A stretch of 64,000 nucleotides of DNA from Pseudomonas sp. P8_241 (lineage in GTDB: Bacteria > Pseudomonadota > Gammaproteobacteria > Pseudomonadales > Pseudomonadaceae), in the NCBI RefSeq assembly GCF_034008315.1, contig NZ_CP125377.1, positions 1,810,001 to 1,874,000 of the forward strand. Reading direction: 5' to 3'. Positions 45,094 to 54,877 of the stretch are shown here, in pieces; the stretch's first letter is position 1, and each line of letters starts with the position of its first letter. The notes below the pieces were generated by a model, which saw nothing but the letters and a program-made list of their open reading frames with translations, was not told the DNA's origin and ran no database searches. Both the position numbers and the translations under genes were made by a program.

Positions 45094-45132
45094 AAAAACG
45101 CCAGGGCCCGTTGTTGACAGGTTCTGGCGGTT
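45094..45132 (-). terminator. Intrinsic terminator for leftward transcription
   Basis: Read on the minus strand, CGCCAG pairs with CTGGCG and is followed by TTTTTTT. It terminates transcripts from the ABC transporter gene before aqpZ. Confidence 0.75.
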
Positions 45133-45162
45133 CTAAAGGTTCCTCAGACATCACGCGACCTT

Positions 45163-45252
45163 TGTAGGAGCAAGCCTGCTCGCGATGGCGCAGTGTCAGT
45201 AAACAGCCAGGTCGTCGGGTCCATCGCTATCGCGAGCAGGCTCGCTCCTGCA
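45163..45252. repeat. REP pair, CTGCTCGCGA class
   Basis: TGTAGGAGCAAGCCTGCTCGCGA and the inverse GCGAGCAGGCTCGCTCCTGCA form a 90-base unit of a different REP class from those in the left half. Confidence 0.85.
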
Positions 45253-45273
45253 GGTTTTGGGGCCACCGCAAAC

Positions 45274-47121
45274 TCAATCGATCCCGACAAACCCACCGGT
45301 CTGGTGCTGCCACAACCGCGCATACAAACCGCCATGGGCGAGCAGTTCGGCGTGGCTGCCGGTCTCGGCGATCTTGCCGTTTTCCAGCACCACCAACCGG
45401 TCCATCCGGGCGATGGTCGAGAGCCGATGGGCGATGGCGATCACGGTTTTGCCCTGCATCAGGGTTTCGAGGCTTTCCTGGATCGCTGCTTCAACCTCTG
45501 AATCCAGTGCCGAGGTGGCCTCGTCCATGATCAGGATCGGCGCATCCTTGAGCAGCACCCGGGCGATGGCGATGCGCTGGCGCTGACCACCGGAAAGCTT
45601 CACCCCGCGCTCACCGACATGGGCATCGAAACCGCTACGGCCTTCGGCGTCCGAGAGCGACGGGATGAACCCGTCGGCTCGGGCCTTGTGTACCGCTTCC
45701 CAGAGTTCGGCATCAGTGGCGTCGGGTTTGCCATACAGCAAATTGTCGCGGATCGAACGGTGCAGCAACGACGTGTCCTGGGTGATCATGCCGATGCGTT
45801 CACGCAGGCTTTCCTGGCTGACGTCAGCGATGTTCTGGCCATCGATCAGGATGCGTCCGCCTTCGACGTCGTAGAGGCGCAGCAGCAGGTTTACCAGCGT
45901 CGACTTACCCGCACCGGATGGACCGATCAAGCCGATTTTTTCCCCGGGCTTGATGGTCAGATTGAGGTCGCCGATGATCCCGCTCTGCTTGCCATAGTGA
46001 AAATCGACGTGTTCGAAGCGTACTTCTCCACGGGCCACGGCCAGGGGTTTGGCCTGATCGCGATCGGTGACGGACACCGGTTGCGAAATGCTCTGCAAGC
46101 CGTCCTGAACCATGCCGATGTTTTCGAAAATGCCGGTCACCACCCACATGATCCAGCCGGACATGTTGACGATGCGGATCACCAGGCCAGTGGCCAGGGC
46201 AATTGCGCCCACAGTGATCAGCGACTGCGTCCACAGCCACAGGGCCAACCCCGTGGTGCTGACGATCAGCAAGCCGTTGATGCTGGTGATGACCACGTCC
46301 ATGCTGGTGACGACGCGGCCCGCCAGTTGGGCTTTTTCGGTTTGTTCCTTGATCGCTTCGCGGGCGTATTGTTGCTCGAAGTTGGTGTGGGCGAACAGTT
46401 TCAGGGTGGTGATGTTGGTGTAGCCGTCGACAATCCGCCCCATCAGTTTGGAACGTGCGTCGGACGCCAGCACCGAGCGGTCCTTGACCCGTGGCACGAA
46501 GTAATAGAGGGCACCGATGAAGGCGATGATCCAGGTCAGCAACGGGATCATCAGGCGCCAGTCGGCTTCGGCGAACAGCACCAGCGAGCTGATGGCGTAG
46601 ATCAGCACATGCCACAGTGCGTCCACGGCCTGAACGGCGGAATCGCGGAGTGAGTTACCGGTTTGCATGATGCGCTGGGCGATGCGCCCGGCGAAGTCGT
46701 TCTGGAAAAAATTCAGGCTCTGTTTGAGCACGTAGCTGTGATTCTGCCAGCGAATCATGCTGGTCATGCTGGGGCTCAGGGTCTGGTGCACCAGCAGGTC
46801 ATGAAGACCTACGAAAATGGGGCGCAGGACCAATGCAACGACCACCATCCAGGCCAGTTCCAGGCCGTGTTCCTTGAACAGGTTAACGTTCGGCTCGCCC
46901 TGTGCCAGGTCGATGATGCGGCTCAGGTAGCTGAACAGCGCCACTTCGATCAAGGCACCGAACAGTCCGACGATCAACAGGGCGGCAAAGCTTGGCCACA
47001 CCTGCTTGAGGTAATAGGTATAAAAAGGGAAGACCCGGTCCGGCGGGGACGCCGTCGGTGCATCACGGAAAATATCGATCAGTTTTTCAAAACGGCGATA
47101 AAGCATCGGTTTTTCGCCCAC
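45274..47121 (-). CDS. ABC exporter (fused membrane and ATPase domains)
   Basis: A 615-residue half-transporter. The first 330 residues hold six membrane helices, and the nucleotide-binding domain follows. Walker A is GLIGPSGAGKST, the signature is LSGGQRQRIAIARVLL, Walker B is PILIMDEATSALD, and the switch histidine is in AIAHRLST. It should dimerise for ATP-driven export of lipids or drugs. GTG 47121 is preferred because AGGAG lies 9 bases upstream; an ATG at 47106 is too far from it. Substrate unknown. Confidence 0.9.
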   Translation of the reverse strand: MGEKPMLYRRFEKLIDIFRDAPTASPPDRVFPFYTYYLKQVWPSFAALLIVGLFGALIEVALFSYLSRIIDLAQGEPNVNLFKEHGLELAWMVVVALVLRPIFVGLHDLLVHQTLSPSMTSMIRWQNHSYVLKQSLNFFQNDFAGRIAQRIMQTGNSLRDSAVQAVDALWHVLIYAISSLVLFAEADWRLMIPLLTWIIAFIGALYYFVPRVKDRSVLASDARSKLMGRIVDGYTNITTLKLFAHTNFEQQYAREAIKEQTEKAQLAGRVVTSMDVVITSINGLLIVSTTGLALWLWTQSLITVGAIALATGLVIRIVNMSGWIMWVVTGIFENIGMVQDGLQSISQPVSVTDRDQAKPLAVARGEVRFEHVDFHYGKQSGIIGDLNLTIKPGEKIGLIGPSGAGKSTLVNLLLRLYDVEGGRILIDGQNIADVSQESLRERIGMITQDTSLLHRSIRDNLLYGKPDATDAELWEAVHKARADGFIPSLSDAEGRSGFDAHVGERGVKLSGGQRQRIAIARVLLKDAPILIMDEATSALDSEVEAAIQESLETLMQGKTVIAIAHRLSTIARMDRLVVLENGKIAETGSHAELLAHGGLYARLWQHQTGGFVGID

Positions 47122-47199
47122 AAAGGGGCTCTCCTTTAAACGGTTTGAGCGTTGCCGGCAGCACCGGCAACGGCTCGGACGTCCTTGTCCAGCTTAGTC

Positions 47200-47757
47200 T
47201 CAGTCGATGCGCTTGGCCGACTTGATGAATACCGGGTCGGCCGGTACGTCTTTCATGCCGCCACGCGTGGTGGTTGGCGAGTTGACGATGATGTCCACCA
47301 CGTCCATGCCTTTGACCACTTTGCCGAATACCGCGTAGCCATCACCCTGGTCGAGGAAGTCGTTGTCCTTGACGTTGATGAAGAACTGGCTGGTGGCCGA
47401 ATCAGGCACCGAAGTACGGGCCATGGACAAGGTGCCGCGCACATTGTGCAGGCCGTTTTTCGATTCGTTCTTGATCGGTGCGCTGGTGTCTTTTTGTTGC
47501 ATCTGTTGAGTGAATCCGCCGCCCTGAACCATGAAGCCCGGGATTACTCGGTGGAAAATCGTGTTGTTGTAGAAGCCTTTGTCGACGTACTCAAGGAAGT
47601 TCTTGGTACTGATCGGGGCCTTGACCGCGTCCAGTTCGATTTCGATCTGGCCGTTGGTGGTCTCCAGCAGAACGTGCGGCGCTGTTGCAGGCGTCGCGGC
47701 CATCAGGTTGGCGGCAAACAGAACGGAGCCAGCGGCGAGGGCGATTTTTTTCAGCAT
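47200..47757 (-). CDS. ppiA: Periplasmic peptidyl-prolyl cis-trans isomerase (cyclophilin, PpiA-like)
   Basis: A 185-residue cyclophilin with a signal peptide ([21 protein letters not shown]). The catalytic arginine is in [15 protein letters not shown], and the active-site strand [14 protein letters not shown] is present. It assists folding of exported proteins in the periplasm. It lies 3 bases from the alpha/beta hydrolase gene on the same strand and is probably co-transcribed with it. Confidence 0.92.
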   Translation of the reverse strand: MLKKIALAAGSVLFAANLMAATPATAPHVLLETTNGQIEIELDAVKAPISTKNFLEYVDKGFYNNTIFHRVIPGFMVQGGGFTQQMQQKDTSAPIKNESKNGLHNVRGTLSMARTSVPDSATSQFFINVKDNDFLDQGDGYAVFGKVVKGMDVVDIIVNSPTTTRGGMKDVPADPVFIKSAKRID

Positions 47758-47760
47758 GGG

Positions 47761-48564
47761 TCAATGATCCTGAGTGGTGGTGTCGACTGCGGTGAGGAAC
47801 TCGAGCAGCGTCTGGTTGAATGCTTCCGGCTGATCCAATGGCGTGGCGTGGCGAGAATCGTCAATGACCACCAACCGCGCATCAGGCAGCAGTTTTACGT
47901 AGTTTTCCTTCAGCGAAACCGGTGTGTAATCACGGTCGGCGCTGACGATGAGCGTTGGACAGGATACCTTCGAAAGTCGTTCCTGAACCCCCCAGCCCAC
48001 AATGGCATTGAAACTGGCGAGATAAGCATGTTTGTCGTTTTTTGCCCAGCGCTCGGCCATCTTTTGCCGCAAGTCGGCCTGCTCGGGTTTCGGGAACAGT
48101 TTGCTTCCCAGTGCCTTGCCGATGGTGCCCAGGCTCAACACATGCATCAGGCTCCAGCGCTTGAACCACTGCCAGTAATCGTCGCGGGTACGCAGTTTGA
48201 CCTGCGGCGCACTGTTGACGATGCACAGGCTCTTGAGCAGTTGTGGCTGATCCGCACCCAGTTGAAAGCCGATCATGCCGCCCATGGATAAGCCCACATA
48301 ATGGATCGGACCCAGGTTCAGATGCTCCATCAGGGCAATCAGATCAGCGCTGAACCCGGCAATACTGTAGCGCTCCCGGGGTTTGTCCGAGCGACCGTGG
48401 CCTCGCACATCCGGGACGATGACCCGATAGCGGGTCGAAAGCGCCGGGATCTGCTTCTCCCAGTCCAGCGTGCTGGAACCGAGTCCATGGACCAGCAGCA
48501 GCGGCGCGCCGTGGCCATATTCCTCATAGTGCAGGTTGCAACCTTCGTGTTCGAAATAGGCCAT
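47761..48564 (-). CDS. Alpha/beta hydrolase
   Basis: A 267-residue hydrolase. The oxyanion motif is LLLVHGLGSS, the nucleophile Ser93 is in GLSMGG, the acid lies in the SADRDYTP region, and the catalytic histidine is in DDSRHATPLDQPEAF. No signal peptide, so it is cytoplasmic. Similar proteins act on esters, lactones or C-C bonds; the substrate is not readable. It is followed almost directly by ppiA and preceded by a LysR gene in the same direction. Confidence 0.88.
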   Translation of the reverse strand: MAYFEHEGCNLHYEEYGHGAPLLLVHGLGSSTLDWEKQIPALSTRYRVIVPDVRGHGRSDKPRERYSIAGFSADLIALMEHLNLGPIHYVGLSMGGMIGFQLGADQPQLLKSLCIVNSAPQVKLRTRDDYWQWFKRWSLMHVLSLGTIGKALGSKLFPKPEQADLRQKMAERWAKNDKHAYLASFNAIVGWGVQERLSKVSCPTLIVSADRDYTPVSLKENYVKLLPDARLVVIDDSRHATPLDQPEAFNQTLLEFLTAVDTTTQDH

Positions 48565-48578
48565 GCATACACTCCGTG

Positions 48579-49502
48579 TCAGGCTTGTTCAGGGGCGGCG
48601 AACGGTGCATCCAGCGGCGCGGTGTCGAAGGTACGCAGCAGTTCGATGAGAATTTGCGTGGCCGGCCCCAGCGGTTTGTCCTTGTTCGAGTACAGGTAGA
48701 AGCTCGGGTTGCGGCTTGCGCCCTGATCCAACGGTAGCAGCTTGAGCGTCCCTTCCTTCAATTCCCGCTCGATCATGTGCCGGGGCAGCCAGGCAAAACC
48801 CAGACCGCTGCTGACGAACGTCGCGGCGGTGGCCAGGCTGCCGACCGTCCAGCGCTGCTCGGCGCCGAGCCAGCCAACGTCCCGAGGTTGCTGGCGGCCG
48901 GAGTCGCGGATCACCACTTGCATCTGGCTTTCCAGATCCTGGAAGTTCAGCTCGCGGTTGAGGCGGTGCAGGTGGTGCTCCGGGTGGGCCACCGCGACGA
49001 ATTCGACGTCGCTCAATTCCGCCCCCAGGTAACCGGGAATGCTGAAGCCCGTGATGGCCAGGTCCGCCACACCTTCGAGCAGCACTTCCTCCACGCCCGA
49101 CAGCACTTCTTCACGCAGGCGCACGCGGCAGCCACGGCTTTGCGGCATGAACGCAGTCAACGCACGCACGAGGCGGGCGCTCGGGTAAGCGGCATCAACC
49201 ACCAGGCGCACTTCAGCCTCCCAGCCTTGCTCCATATGGTGGGCGAGGTCTTCCAGTTGGCTGGCCTGTTTCACTAATTGCCGCGAGCGACGCAACAACA
49301 CGCCGCCGGCTTCGGTCAGTACTGCTTTGCGGCCATCAATGCGTAGCAATGGCACGCCGAGCTGGTCCTGCATGCGCGCCACGGTGTAGCTGACCGACGA
49401 TTGCGAGCGATGCAAAGCCTCGGCGGCCTGGGCGAAGCCACCGTGATCGACCACGGCTTGAAGCGTTCGCCATTGATCAAGGGTCACGCGGGGCGCTTTC
49501 AT
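48579..49502 (-). CDS. LysR-family transcriptional regulator
   Basis: A 307-residue LysR protein with a winged helix at residues about 6-65 (LDQWRTLQAVVDHGGFAQAAEALHRSQSSVSYTVARMQDQLGVPLL) and a substrate-binding domain after it. The stop is 14 bases from the hydrolase start, so it may regulate itself together with that operon, or the divergent small periplasmic protein gene at 49552. Confidence 0.9.
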   Translation of the reverse strand: MKAPRVTLDQWRTLQAVVDHGGFAQAAEALHRSQSSVSYTVARMQDQLGVPLLRIDGRKAVLTEAGGVLLRRSRQLVKQASQLEDLAHHMEQGWEAEVRLVVDAAYPSARLVRALTAFMPQSRGCRVRLREEVLSGVEEVLLEGVADLAITGFSIPGYLGAELSDVEFVAVAHPEHHLHRLNRELNFQDLESQMQVVIRDSGRQQPRDVGWLGAEQRWTVGSLATAATFVSSGLGFAWLPRHMIERELKEGTLKLLPLDQGASRNPSFYLYSNKDKPLGPATQILIELLRTFDTAPLDAPFAAPEQA

Positions 49503-49551
49503 GTTGAGCTCCTCTTGTCCTAAGCTGGCAGCCCTTATTGGAGCCTGCCGA

Positions 49552-49866
49552 ATGAAGAAAGTCTGTTGCGTGCTGCTGGCGATGTTGCCGTTGATGGCGT
49601 TTGCTTATCCGATCGATGTGAACAAAAAACTCAACGACATGAAGATCGACTACGAAACCTTCGATACCGATAGCGATATCGGCTCGATTCGGGTGGCCAA
49701 CTACGGCGATGTCGATGCGAGCTGCAAGGCGGTTTTCAGCAATGGCCCGGAAGCCCCGCGCACACGCAAATTCGATGTGGCGGCCGGCAAACATAAAACA
49801 GCAACCGCCAAATTCAGCCGCAACATTATCAAGCTGCGTATCGAACTGACCTGCACCCCGAAATAG
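49552..49866 (+). CDS. Small exported protein of unknown function
   Basis: A 104-residue protein with a signal peptide (MKKVCCVLLAMLPLMAFA, cleavage before YPIDV). The mature part has two cysteines (ASCKAVF and ELTCTPK), suggesting one disulfide, and several predicted beta strands. ATG 49552 has GGAG upstream; an earlier ATG at 49501 would place the signal peptide internally. Divergent from the LysR gene. No family is assigned. Confidence 0.8.
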   Translation: MKKVCCVLLAMLPLMAFAYPIDVNKKLNDMKIDYETFDTDSDIGSIRVANYGDVDASCKAVFSNGPEAPRTRKFDVAAGKHKTATAKFSRNIIKLRIELTCTPK

Positions 49867-49871
49867 CCCTT

Positions 49872-49958
49872 CTGCAGGAGCGAGCTTGCTCGCGATACGG
49901 TGGGTCAATCGATATCACGGTGTCTGTATACCCTCGCGAGAGCATGCTCGCTCTTACG
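49872..49958. repeat. REP pair, GAGCTTGCTCGCGA class
   Basis: CTGCAGGAGCGAGCTTGCTCGCGA and a degenerate inverse copy lie between two rightward genes. Confidence 0.75.
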
Positions 49959-50095
49959 AAGGGCATAGGACATGGGTTGCTTATAAACGAATTTATTGAT
50001 GGGTTATAGCAGTTATTTGCGCTTTTTCATCGATATGACTCTGTTTAACCTTCACTCCATCGACCTACAGCATTCTCAGATGGAGGCTACATCCA

Positions 50096-50695
50096 ATGTC
50101 CCGCGTTCTGATCATCGAAAGCAGTGCCCGTCAGCAAGACTCGGTTTCCCGTCAGCTGACCCAGACCTTCGTCAAACAGTGGCAAGCCGCGCACCCGAAC
50201 GACCAGATCACCGTGCGTGACCTGGCCGTCAACCCGGTACCGCACCTGGATATCAACTTGTTGGGCGGCTGGATGAAACCCGCCGAGCAGCGCAATGACA
50301 TAGAGCAGGTCGCTCTGGAACGCTCCAACCAGTTGACCGACGAATTGCTCGCCACCGACGTGCTTGTGATGGCTGCGCCGATGTACAACTTTGCGATTCC
50401 CAGCACCCTGAAAGCCTGGCTCGACCATGTACTGCGTGCCGGCGTGACCTTCAAATACACCGAAACCGGACCGCAAGGCCTGCTCAGCGGCAAGCGCGCC
50501 TACGTGCTGACTGCCCGCGGCGGGATCTACGCTGGCAGCACTGCCGATCATCAGGAACCGTACCTGCGTCAGGTGATGGGCTTCATCGGCATTCACGATG
50601 TGACGTTCATCCACGCTGAAGGCATGAACCTGGGGGGCGACTTCCAGGAGAAAGGCCTGAACCAGGCGAACGCCAAGCTTTCCCTGGTGGCCTGA
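50096..50695 (+). CDS. azoR: FMN-dependent NADH-azoreductase
   Basis: A 199-residue flavodoxin-like quinone/azo reductase. It opens VLIIESSARQQDSVSRQLT (phosphate-binding loop), then has the FMN loop APMYNFAIPSTLKAWLDHVLRAGVTF and TARGGIYAG. It uses NADH to reduce quinones and azo compounds by two electrons as a detoxification enzyme. GGAGG lies before the ATG. An intrinsic terminator follows. Confidence 0.94.
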   Translation: MSRVLIIESSARQQDSVSRQLTQTFVKQWQAAHPNDQITVRDLAVNPVPHLDINLLGGWMKPAEQRNDIEQVALERSNQLTDELLATDVLVMAAPMYNFAIPSTLKAWLDHVLRAGVTFKYTETGPQGLLSGKRAYVLTARGGIYAGSTADHQEPYLRQVMGFIGIHDVTFIHAEGMNLGGDFQEKGLNQANAKLSLVA

Positions 50696-50801
50696 TCTGT
50701 TAATCGCCAGATAATCGCTCGATGGTCTAGTGACCTGGCGCAACCCTTCAAGCCTGTACGCGCATCGACCTCCCTTCGCACTTGTTGCTCCTGAGTGCTC
50801 C

Positions 50802-50840
50802 AGCCCGATTGAACGCTTTAGCGAGATCGGGCTTTTTTTT
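50802..50840 (+). terminator. Intrinsic terminator after azoR
   Basis: AGCCCGAT (50802-50809) pairs with ATCGGGCT (50825-50832) and is followed by a run of eight T. Confidence 0.88.
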
Positions 50841-50870
50841 GCCTGCGATTGCGCAAAACACCACAGAACC

Positions 50871-50960
50871 CGTAGGAGCCGGCTTGCCGGCGATAGCGGG
50901 GTGTCAGGCAATATCATCGTTGGCTGACACGCCCTCAACGCCAGCAAGCCGGCTGCTACA
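50871..50960. repeat. REP pair
   Basis: CGTAGGAGCCGGCTTGCCGG and the inverse CAGCAAGCCGGCTGCTACA (one change) frame a 90-base unit before the EamA gene. Confidence 0.88.
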
Positions 50961-51035
50961 GGGTTTGTATTGTTTGGGGGTTCGCGATCAGCAGCAAAAC
51001 CCGCTATCGTCGCCGCCAATCGAAATGAGGCGAGC

Positions 51036-51902
51036 ATGGGCTATCTACTTTTTGTCACGCTGATCCAGGCGTTTTCCTTCAGCTTGATCGGCGAATACCT
51101 GGCCGGTCATGTCGACAGTTACTTCGCCGTGCTGGTGCGCGTGCTGCTGGCGGGGCTGGTGTTCATTCCACTGACCCGCTGGCGTTCGGTGGAACCGGCG
51201 TTCATGCGCGGCATGTTGCTGATCGGTGCGTTACAGTTCGGCGTGACCTACGTCTGCCTGTACCTGAGCTTTCGCGTGCTGACGGTGCCGGAAGTCTTGC
51301 TGTTCACCATCCTCACGCCGTTGCACGTGACCTTGATCGAAGACGCACTCAATCGCCGTTTCAATCCCTGGGCCTTGATCGCGGCCCTGGTGGCAGTGGC
51401 GGGGGCGGCGGTGATTCGCTTTGACCGGATCAACCCGGACTTCTTCATGGGCTTCCTGTTGCTGCAACTGGCCAACTTCACCTATGCCGCCGGGCAGGTA
51501 CTGTACAAACACCTGGTCGCGCGGCATCCGAGCGATCTGCCGCATTACCGGCGCTTCGGCTACTTTTACCTCGGTGCGCTGGCGGTGGCATTGCCGGCGT
51601 TTTTGCTGTTCGGCAAGCAGAACTTCCTGCCCGAAGCACCGCTGCAATGGGGCGTGTTGCTGTTCCTCGGCCTGGTTTCCACTGCGTTGGGGCTGTACTG
51701 GTGGAACAAGGGGGCGTGCCTGGTCAGCGGCGGCACGTTGGCGGTGATGAACAATTTGCATGTGCCGGTGGGGCTGTTGATCAATCTGCTGATCTGGAAT
51801 CAGCATGAGGAGCTGGGGCGGTTGTTGCTGGGTGGTTCGGTGATTTTGATGGCGGTGTGGATCAGTCGGTTGGGCATCAGGCGAGAAGCAAGCCTGGTGT
51901 AG
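51036..51902 (+). CDS. EamA/DMT-family transporter
   Basis: A 288-residue membrane protein with ten hydrophobic segments arranged as two EamA repeats. It starts MGYLLFVTLIQAFSFSLIGEYLAGHVDSYFAVLVRVLLAGLVFIPL, and the second repeat ends NNLHVPVGLLINLLIWNQ. It is of the carboxylate/amino acid/amine exporter type. It stands alone between a REP pair and a convergent MscS-type gene. Substrate unknown. Confidence 0.88.
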   Translation: MGYLLFVTLIQAFSFSLIGEYLAGHVDSYFAVLVRVLLAGLVFIPLTRWRSVEPAFMRGMLLIGALQFGVTYVCLYLSFRVLTVPEVLLFTILTPLHVTLIEDALNRRFNPWALIAALVAVAGAAVIRFDRINPDFFMGFLLLQLANFTYAAGQVLYKHLVARHPSDLPHYRRFGYFYLGALAVALPAFLLFGKQNFLPEAPLQWGVLLFLGLVSTALGLYWWNKGACLVSGGTLAVMNNLHVPVGLLINLLIWNQHEELGRLLLGGSVILMAVWISRLGIRREASLV

Positions 51903-51969
51903 GAGCTGGCGCAGCCTGCGATCTTTTGATCTTGAACATCAAAAGATCGCAGCCTTCGGCAGCTCCTAA
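51900..51969. terminator. Convergent-gene palindrome (GATCGCAGCC class)
   Basis: TAGGAGCTGGCGCAGCCTGCGATCTTTTGAT and a near-perfect inverse (ATCAAAAGATCGCAGCC...GCTCCTA) form a long hairpin between convergent genes. It probably terminates on both strands. Confidence 0.7.
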
Positions 51970-51980
51970 AGGGGTGTGGA

Positions 51981-53279
51981 TTACATCAAGCGTTTTTCCT
52001 GCTCGGGAATGTGGCTCGCGCCCAACACCGCCGGCAGTAGCCCGGAACGCAAATCCGTTCCGCTCGGTTGCTGATACAGGCTCAAGCCGAACTCCGGCAG
52101 CACCGCCAGCAAGTAATCAAAAATATCCCCTTGAATGCGCTCGTAATCGGCCCATGCCGTGGTGCGGGTAAAGCAGTAGATTTCCAGTGGAATGCCTTGG
52201 GCCGTGGTCTGCATTTGTCGAACCATGCAGGTCATGTTCGGCTGGATGTCCGCATGGCTCTTCAGATAAGCCAGCGCATAGGCGCGGAAGGTGCCGATGT
52301 TGGTCATCCGGCGGCGGTTGGCCGACATCGCCGCGACGTTGCCCTGAGCTTCGTTCCAGGCCCGGAGTTCGGCCTGTTTGCGGGTCATGTAGTCGGTCAG
52401 CAGGTGGACCTGCGAGAGCTTGAATTCTTCTTCATCGCGTAAAAAGCGCACACCGCTGGCGTCGATGAACAGGCTGCGCTTGATCCGGCGTCCCCCGGAA
52501 GCCTGCATGCCGCGCCAGTTCTTGAACGACTCGGACATCAGGCGCCAAGTGGGGATGGACACGATGGTCTTGTCGAAATTCTGCACCTTGACCGTGTGCA
52601 GGGTGATGTCCACCACATCGCCATCGGCGCCGACCTGGGGCATTTCGATCCAGTCGCCCACCCGCAACATGTCGTTGCTGGTCAACTGCACGCTGGCCAC
52701 GAACGACAGCAGGGTGTCCTTGTAGACCAACAGAATTACCGCCGACATCGCCCCCAGGCCTGACAGCAGCAACAACGGTGAGCGGTCGATCAAGGTGGCG
52801 ACGATGATGATTGAGCCGAAGATGTACAAGACCATTTTCGTCAGCTGCACATAGCCTTTGATCGAGCGGGTGCGGGCGTGTTCGGTACGCGCGTAGATGT
52901 CCAGCAAGGCATTGAGCAGGGCGCTGACCGCCAGCAGCAGAAACAGAAAGGTGAAGGCGAGGGCGACGTTGCCGAGGAAATTCAGGGTGGCCTTGTTCAG
53001 CTCGGGGATCAGGTTCAAACCGAACTGGATCACCAGCGAGGGCACAACCTGTGCCAGACGATGGAACACTTTGTTTTCGAGAAAGTCATTGAGCCAGAAC
53101 ATCGCCGGTTGGCGACCGAGCAATTTGACGCCGTGCAGAATGAGGTAACGCGCCACTCGTCCGAGTACCAGGGCGATGCTCAGCAGCACCAGCAGTGCCA
53201 GTGCGCAGTACACGCGCGGGTGGTTTTCCAGCGCACTCCAGAGTTCTTGGGCGTTGAGCCAGAGCTGTTTGATTTCCAT
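51981..53279 (-). CDS. Mechanosensitive channel, MscS family (YbdG-like)
   Basis: A 432-residue channel. Several N-terminal helices precede the pore helix and beta domain: LSGLGAMSAVILLVYKDTLLSFVASVQLTSNDMLRVGDWIEMPQVGADGDVVDITLHTVKVQNFDKTIVSIPTWRL. The insertion FKNWRGMQASGGRRIKRSLFID is typical of YbdG, a miniconductance osmotic channel. ATG 53279 is used, and an in-frame TTG two codons earlier is unlikely. Confidence 0.9.
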   Translation of the reverse strand: MEIKQLWLNAQELWSALENHPRVYCALALLVLLSIALVLGRVARYLILHGVKLLGRQPAMFWLNDFLENKVFHRLAQVVPSLVIQFGLNLIPELNKATLNFLGNVALAFTFLFLLLAVSALLNALLDIYARTEHARTRSIKGYVQLTKMVLYIFGSIIIVATLIDRSPLLLLSGLGAMSAVILLVYKDTLLSFVASVQLTSNDMLRVGDWIEMPQVGADGDVVDITLHTVKVQNFDKTIVSIPTWRLMSESFKNWRGMQASGGRRIKRSLFIDASGVRFLRDEEEFKLSQVHLLTDYMTRKQAELRAWNEAQGNVAAMSANRRRMTNIGTFRAYALAYLKSHADIQPNMTCMVRQMQTTAQGIPLEIYCFTRTTAWADYERIQGDIFDYLLAVLPEFGLSLYQQPSGTDLRSGLLPAVLGASHIPEQEKRLM

Positions 53280-53470
53280 GGGCAAGCACGATTCTTCTGT
53301 AAGGCAGAGAGGTGATTAGAGCATTTAAGACGCTTTGTATTACCGGTGGTGACAAAACAGGCAACAAAAAAACCACTGTTTACTGCCTTTTGCACAAAGA
53401 AACTCGGCCTAAGCGCTCGAAACCGTTACCCTATGCAGCTGTTTTTTTGTATTTCTTCGAGGTAGCACCC

Positions 53471-54811
53471 GTGTTTTCCCAATTCGCCCTGCACGAACGC
53501 CTGCTCAAAGCCGTGGCCGAGCTGAAATTTGTCGAGCCAACGCCTGTGCAAGCCGCGGCTATTCCGCTGGCGCTCCAAGGGCGTGACCTGCGGGTGACAG
53601 CGCAAACCGGTAGCGGCAAGACCGCTGCATTCGTTTTGCCGATCCTCAACCGCCTGATCGGCCCGGCCAAGGTTCGCGTCAGCATCAAGACCCTGATCCT
53701 GTTGCCGACCCGTGAGCTGGCCCAGCAGACCTTGAAAGAAGTTGAACGCTTCTCGCAGTTCACCTTCATCAAGTCCGGCCTGATCACTGGCGGCGAAGAT
53801 TTCAAGGTCCAGGCCGCCATGCTGCGCAAGGTGCCGGACATCCTGATCGGTACGCCGGGCCGGATGATCGAGCAACTGAACGCCGGCAACCTCGACCTGA
53901 AGGAAGTTGAAGTACTGGTACTCGACGAAGCCGACCGCATGCTCGACATGGGCTTTGCCGATGACGTGCAGCGTCTGGTCGACGAGTGCACCAATCGTCA
54001 GCAGACCATGCTGTTCTCCGCCACCACCGGTGGTTCGGGTCTGCGCGAGATGATTGCCAAGGTCCTGAACAACCCTGAGCACTTGCAGCTCAATGCGGTC
54101 AGCCAGCTAAACGAAACCACTCGCCAGCAAATCATCACCGCTGACCACAACCAGCACAAAGAGCAGATTGTGAACTGGCTGCTGGCCAACGAGACCTACC
54201 AGAAGGCCATCGTCTTCACCAACACCCGGGCCATGGCTGACCGTATCTACGGACGTCTGGTGGCGCAGGAATACAAAGCGTTCGTGCTGCACGGCGAGAA
54301 AGACCAGAAAGATCGCAAGCTGGCGATCGATCGTCTGAAACAGGGCGGTGTGAAGATCCTGGTGGCCACCGACGTTGCCGCTCGCGGTCTGGACGTGGAC
54401 GGCCTGGACCTGGTGATCAACTTCGACATGCCGCGCAGCGGCGACGAATACGTTCACCGCATCGGTCGTACCGGTCGCGCCGGTAACGATGGCCTGGCGA
54501 TCTCGTTGATCTGCCATGGCGACTGGAACCTGATGTCGAGCATCGAGCGCTACCTCAAGCAAAGCTTCGAGCGTCGCACCATCAAGGAAGTCAAAGGCAC
54601 CTACGGCGGACCGAAAAAGGTCAAAGCCTCGGGTAAAGCCGTCGGCGTGAAGAAGAAAAAGACCGACGCGAAGGGCGACAAGAAGAAAACCGCCGCCAAG
54701 ACCCCGACCAAGCGCAAGAGCGCCAACCGGCCGAAAAGCGACTCCCTGGTGAGCAGCGACGGCATGGCCCCGCTCAAGCGCCGCAAGCCGGAAGCGCCGG
54801 CAGCCGAGTAA
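53471..54811 (+). CDS. DEAD-box ATP-dependent RNA helicase
   Basis: A 446-residue helicase. Q motif PTPVQ, motif I AQTGSGKT, Ia PTRELAQQ, Ib TPGR, II DEAD, III SAT, V ARGLD and VI HRIGRTGR are all intact. A lysine/alanine-rich tail of about 65 residues (VKKKKTDAKGDKKKTAAKT) is probably an RNA-binding region. It is related to SrmB/RhlE-type helicases of ribosome assembly and RNA decay. GTG 53471 has GAGGT 7 bases upstream; longer in-frame starts lack one. Confidence 0.93.
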   Translation: MFSQFALHERLLKAVAELKFVEPTPVQAAAIPLALQGRDLRVTAQTGSGKTAAFVLPILNRLIGPAKVRVSIKTLILLPTRELAQQTLKEVERFSQFTFIKSGLITGGEDFKVQAAMLRKVPDILIGTPGRMIEQLNAGNLDLKEVEVLVLDEADRMLDMGFADDVQRLVDECTNRQQTMLFSATTGGSGLREMIAKVLNNPEHLQLNAVSQLNETTRQQIITADHNQHKEQIVNWLLANETYQKAIVFTNTRAMADRIYGRLVAQEYKAFVLHGEKDQKDRKLAIDRLKQGGVKILVATDVAARGLDVDGLDLVINFDMPRSGDEYVHRIGRTGRAGNDGLAISLICHGDWNLMSSIERYLKQSFERRTIKEVKGTYGGPKKVKASGKAVGVKKKKTDAKGDKKKTAAKTPTKRKSANRPKSDSLVSSDGMAPLKRRKPEAPAAE

Positions 54812-54830
54812 CGCGCGGTACCTGCTGATA

Positions 54831-54858
54831 GAAAAACCGGACATTGTCCGGTTTTTTT
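54831..54858. terminator. Intrinsic terminator after the helicase gene
   Basis: AAAAACCGGAC pairs with GTCCGGTTTTTTT over a three-base loop. With A-run and T-run on opposite sides, it can serve both convergent genes. Confidence 0.9.
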
Positions 54859-54877
54859 ATTTAAAAGATTGTAATCA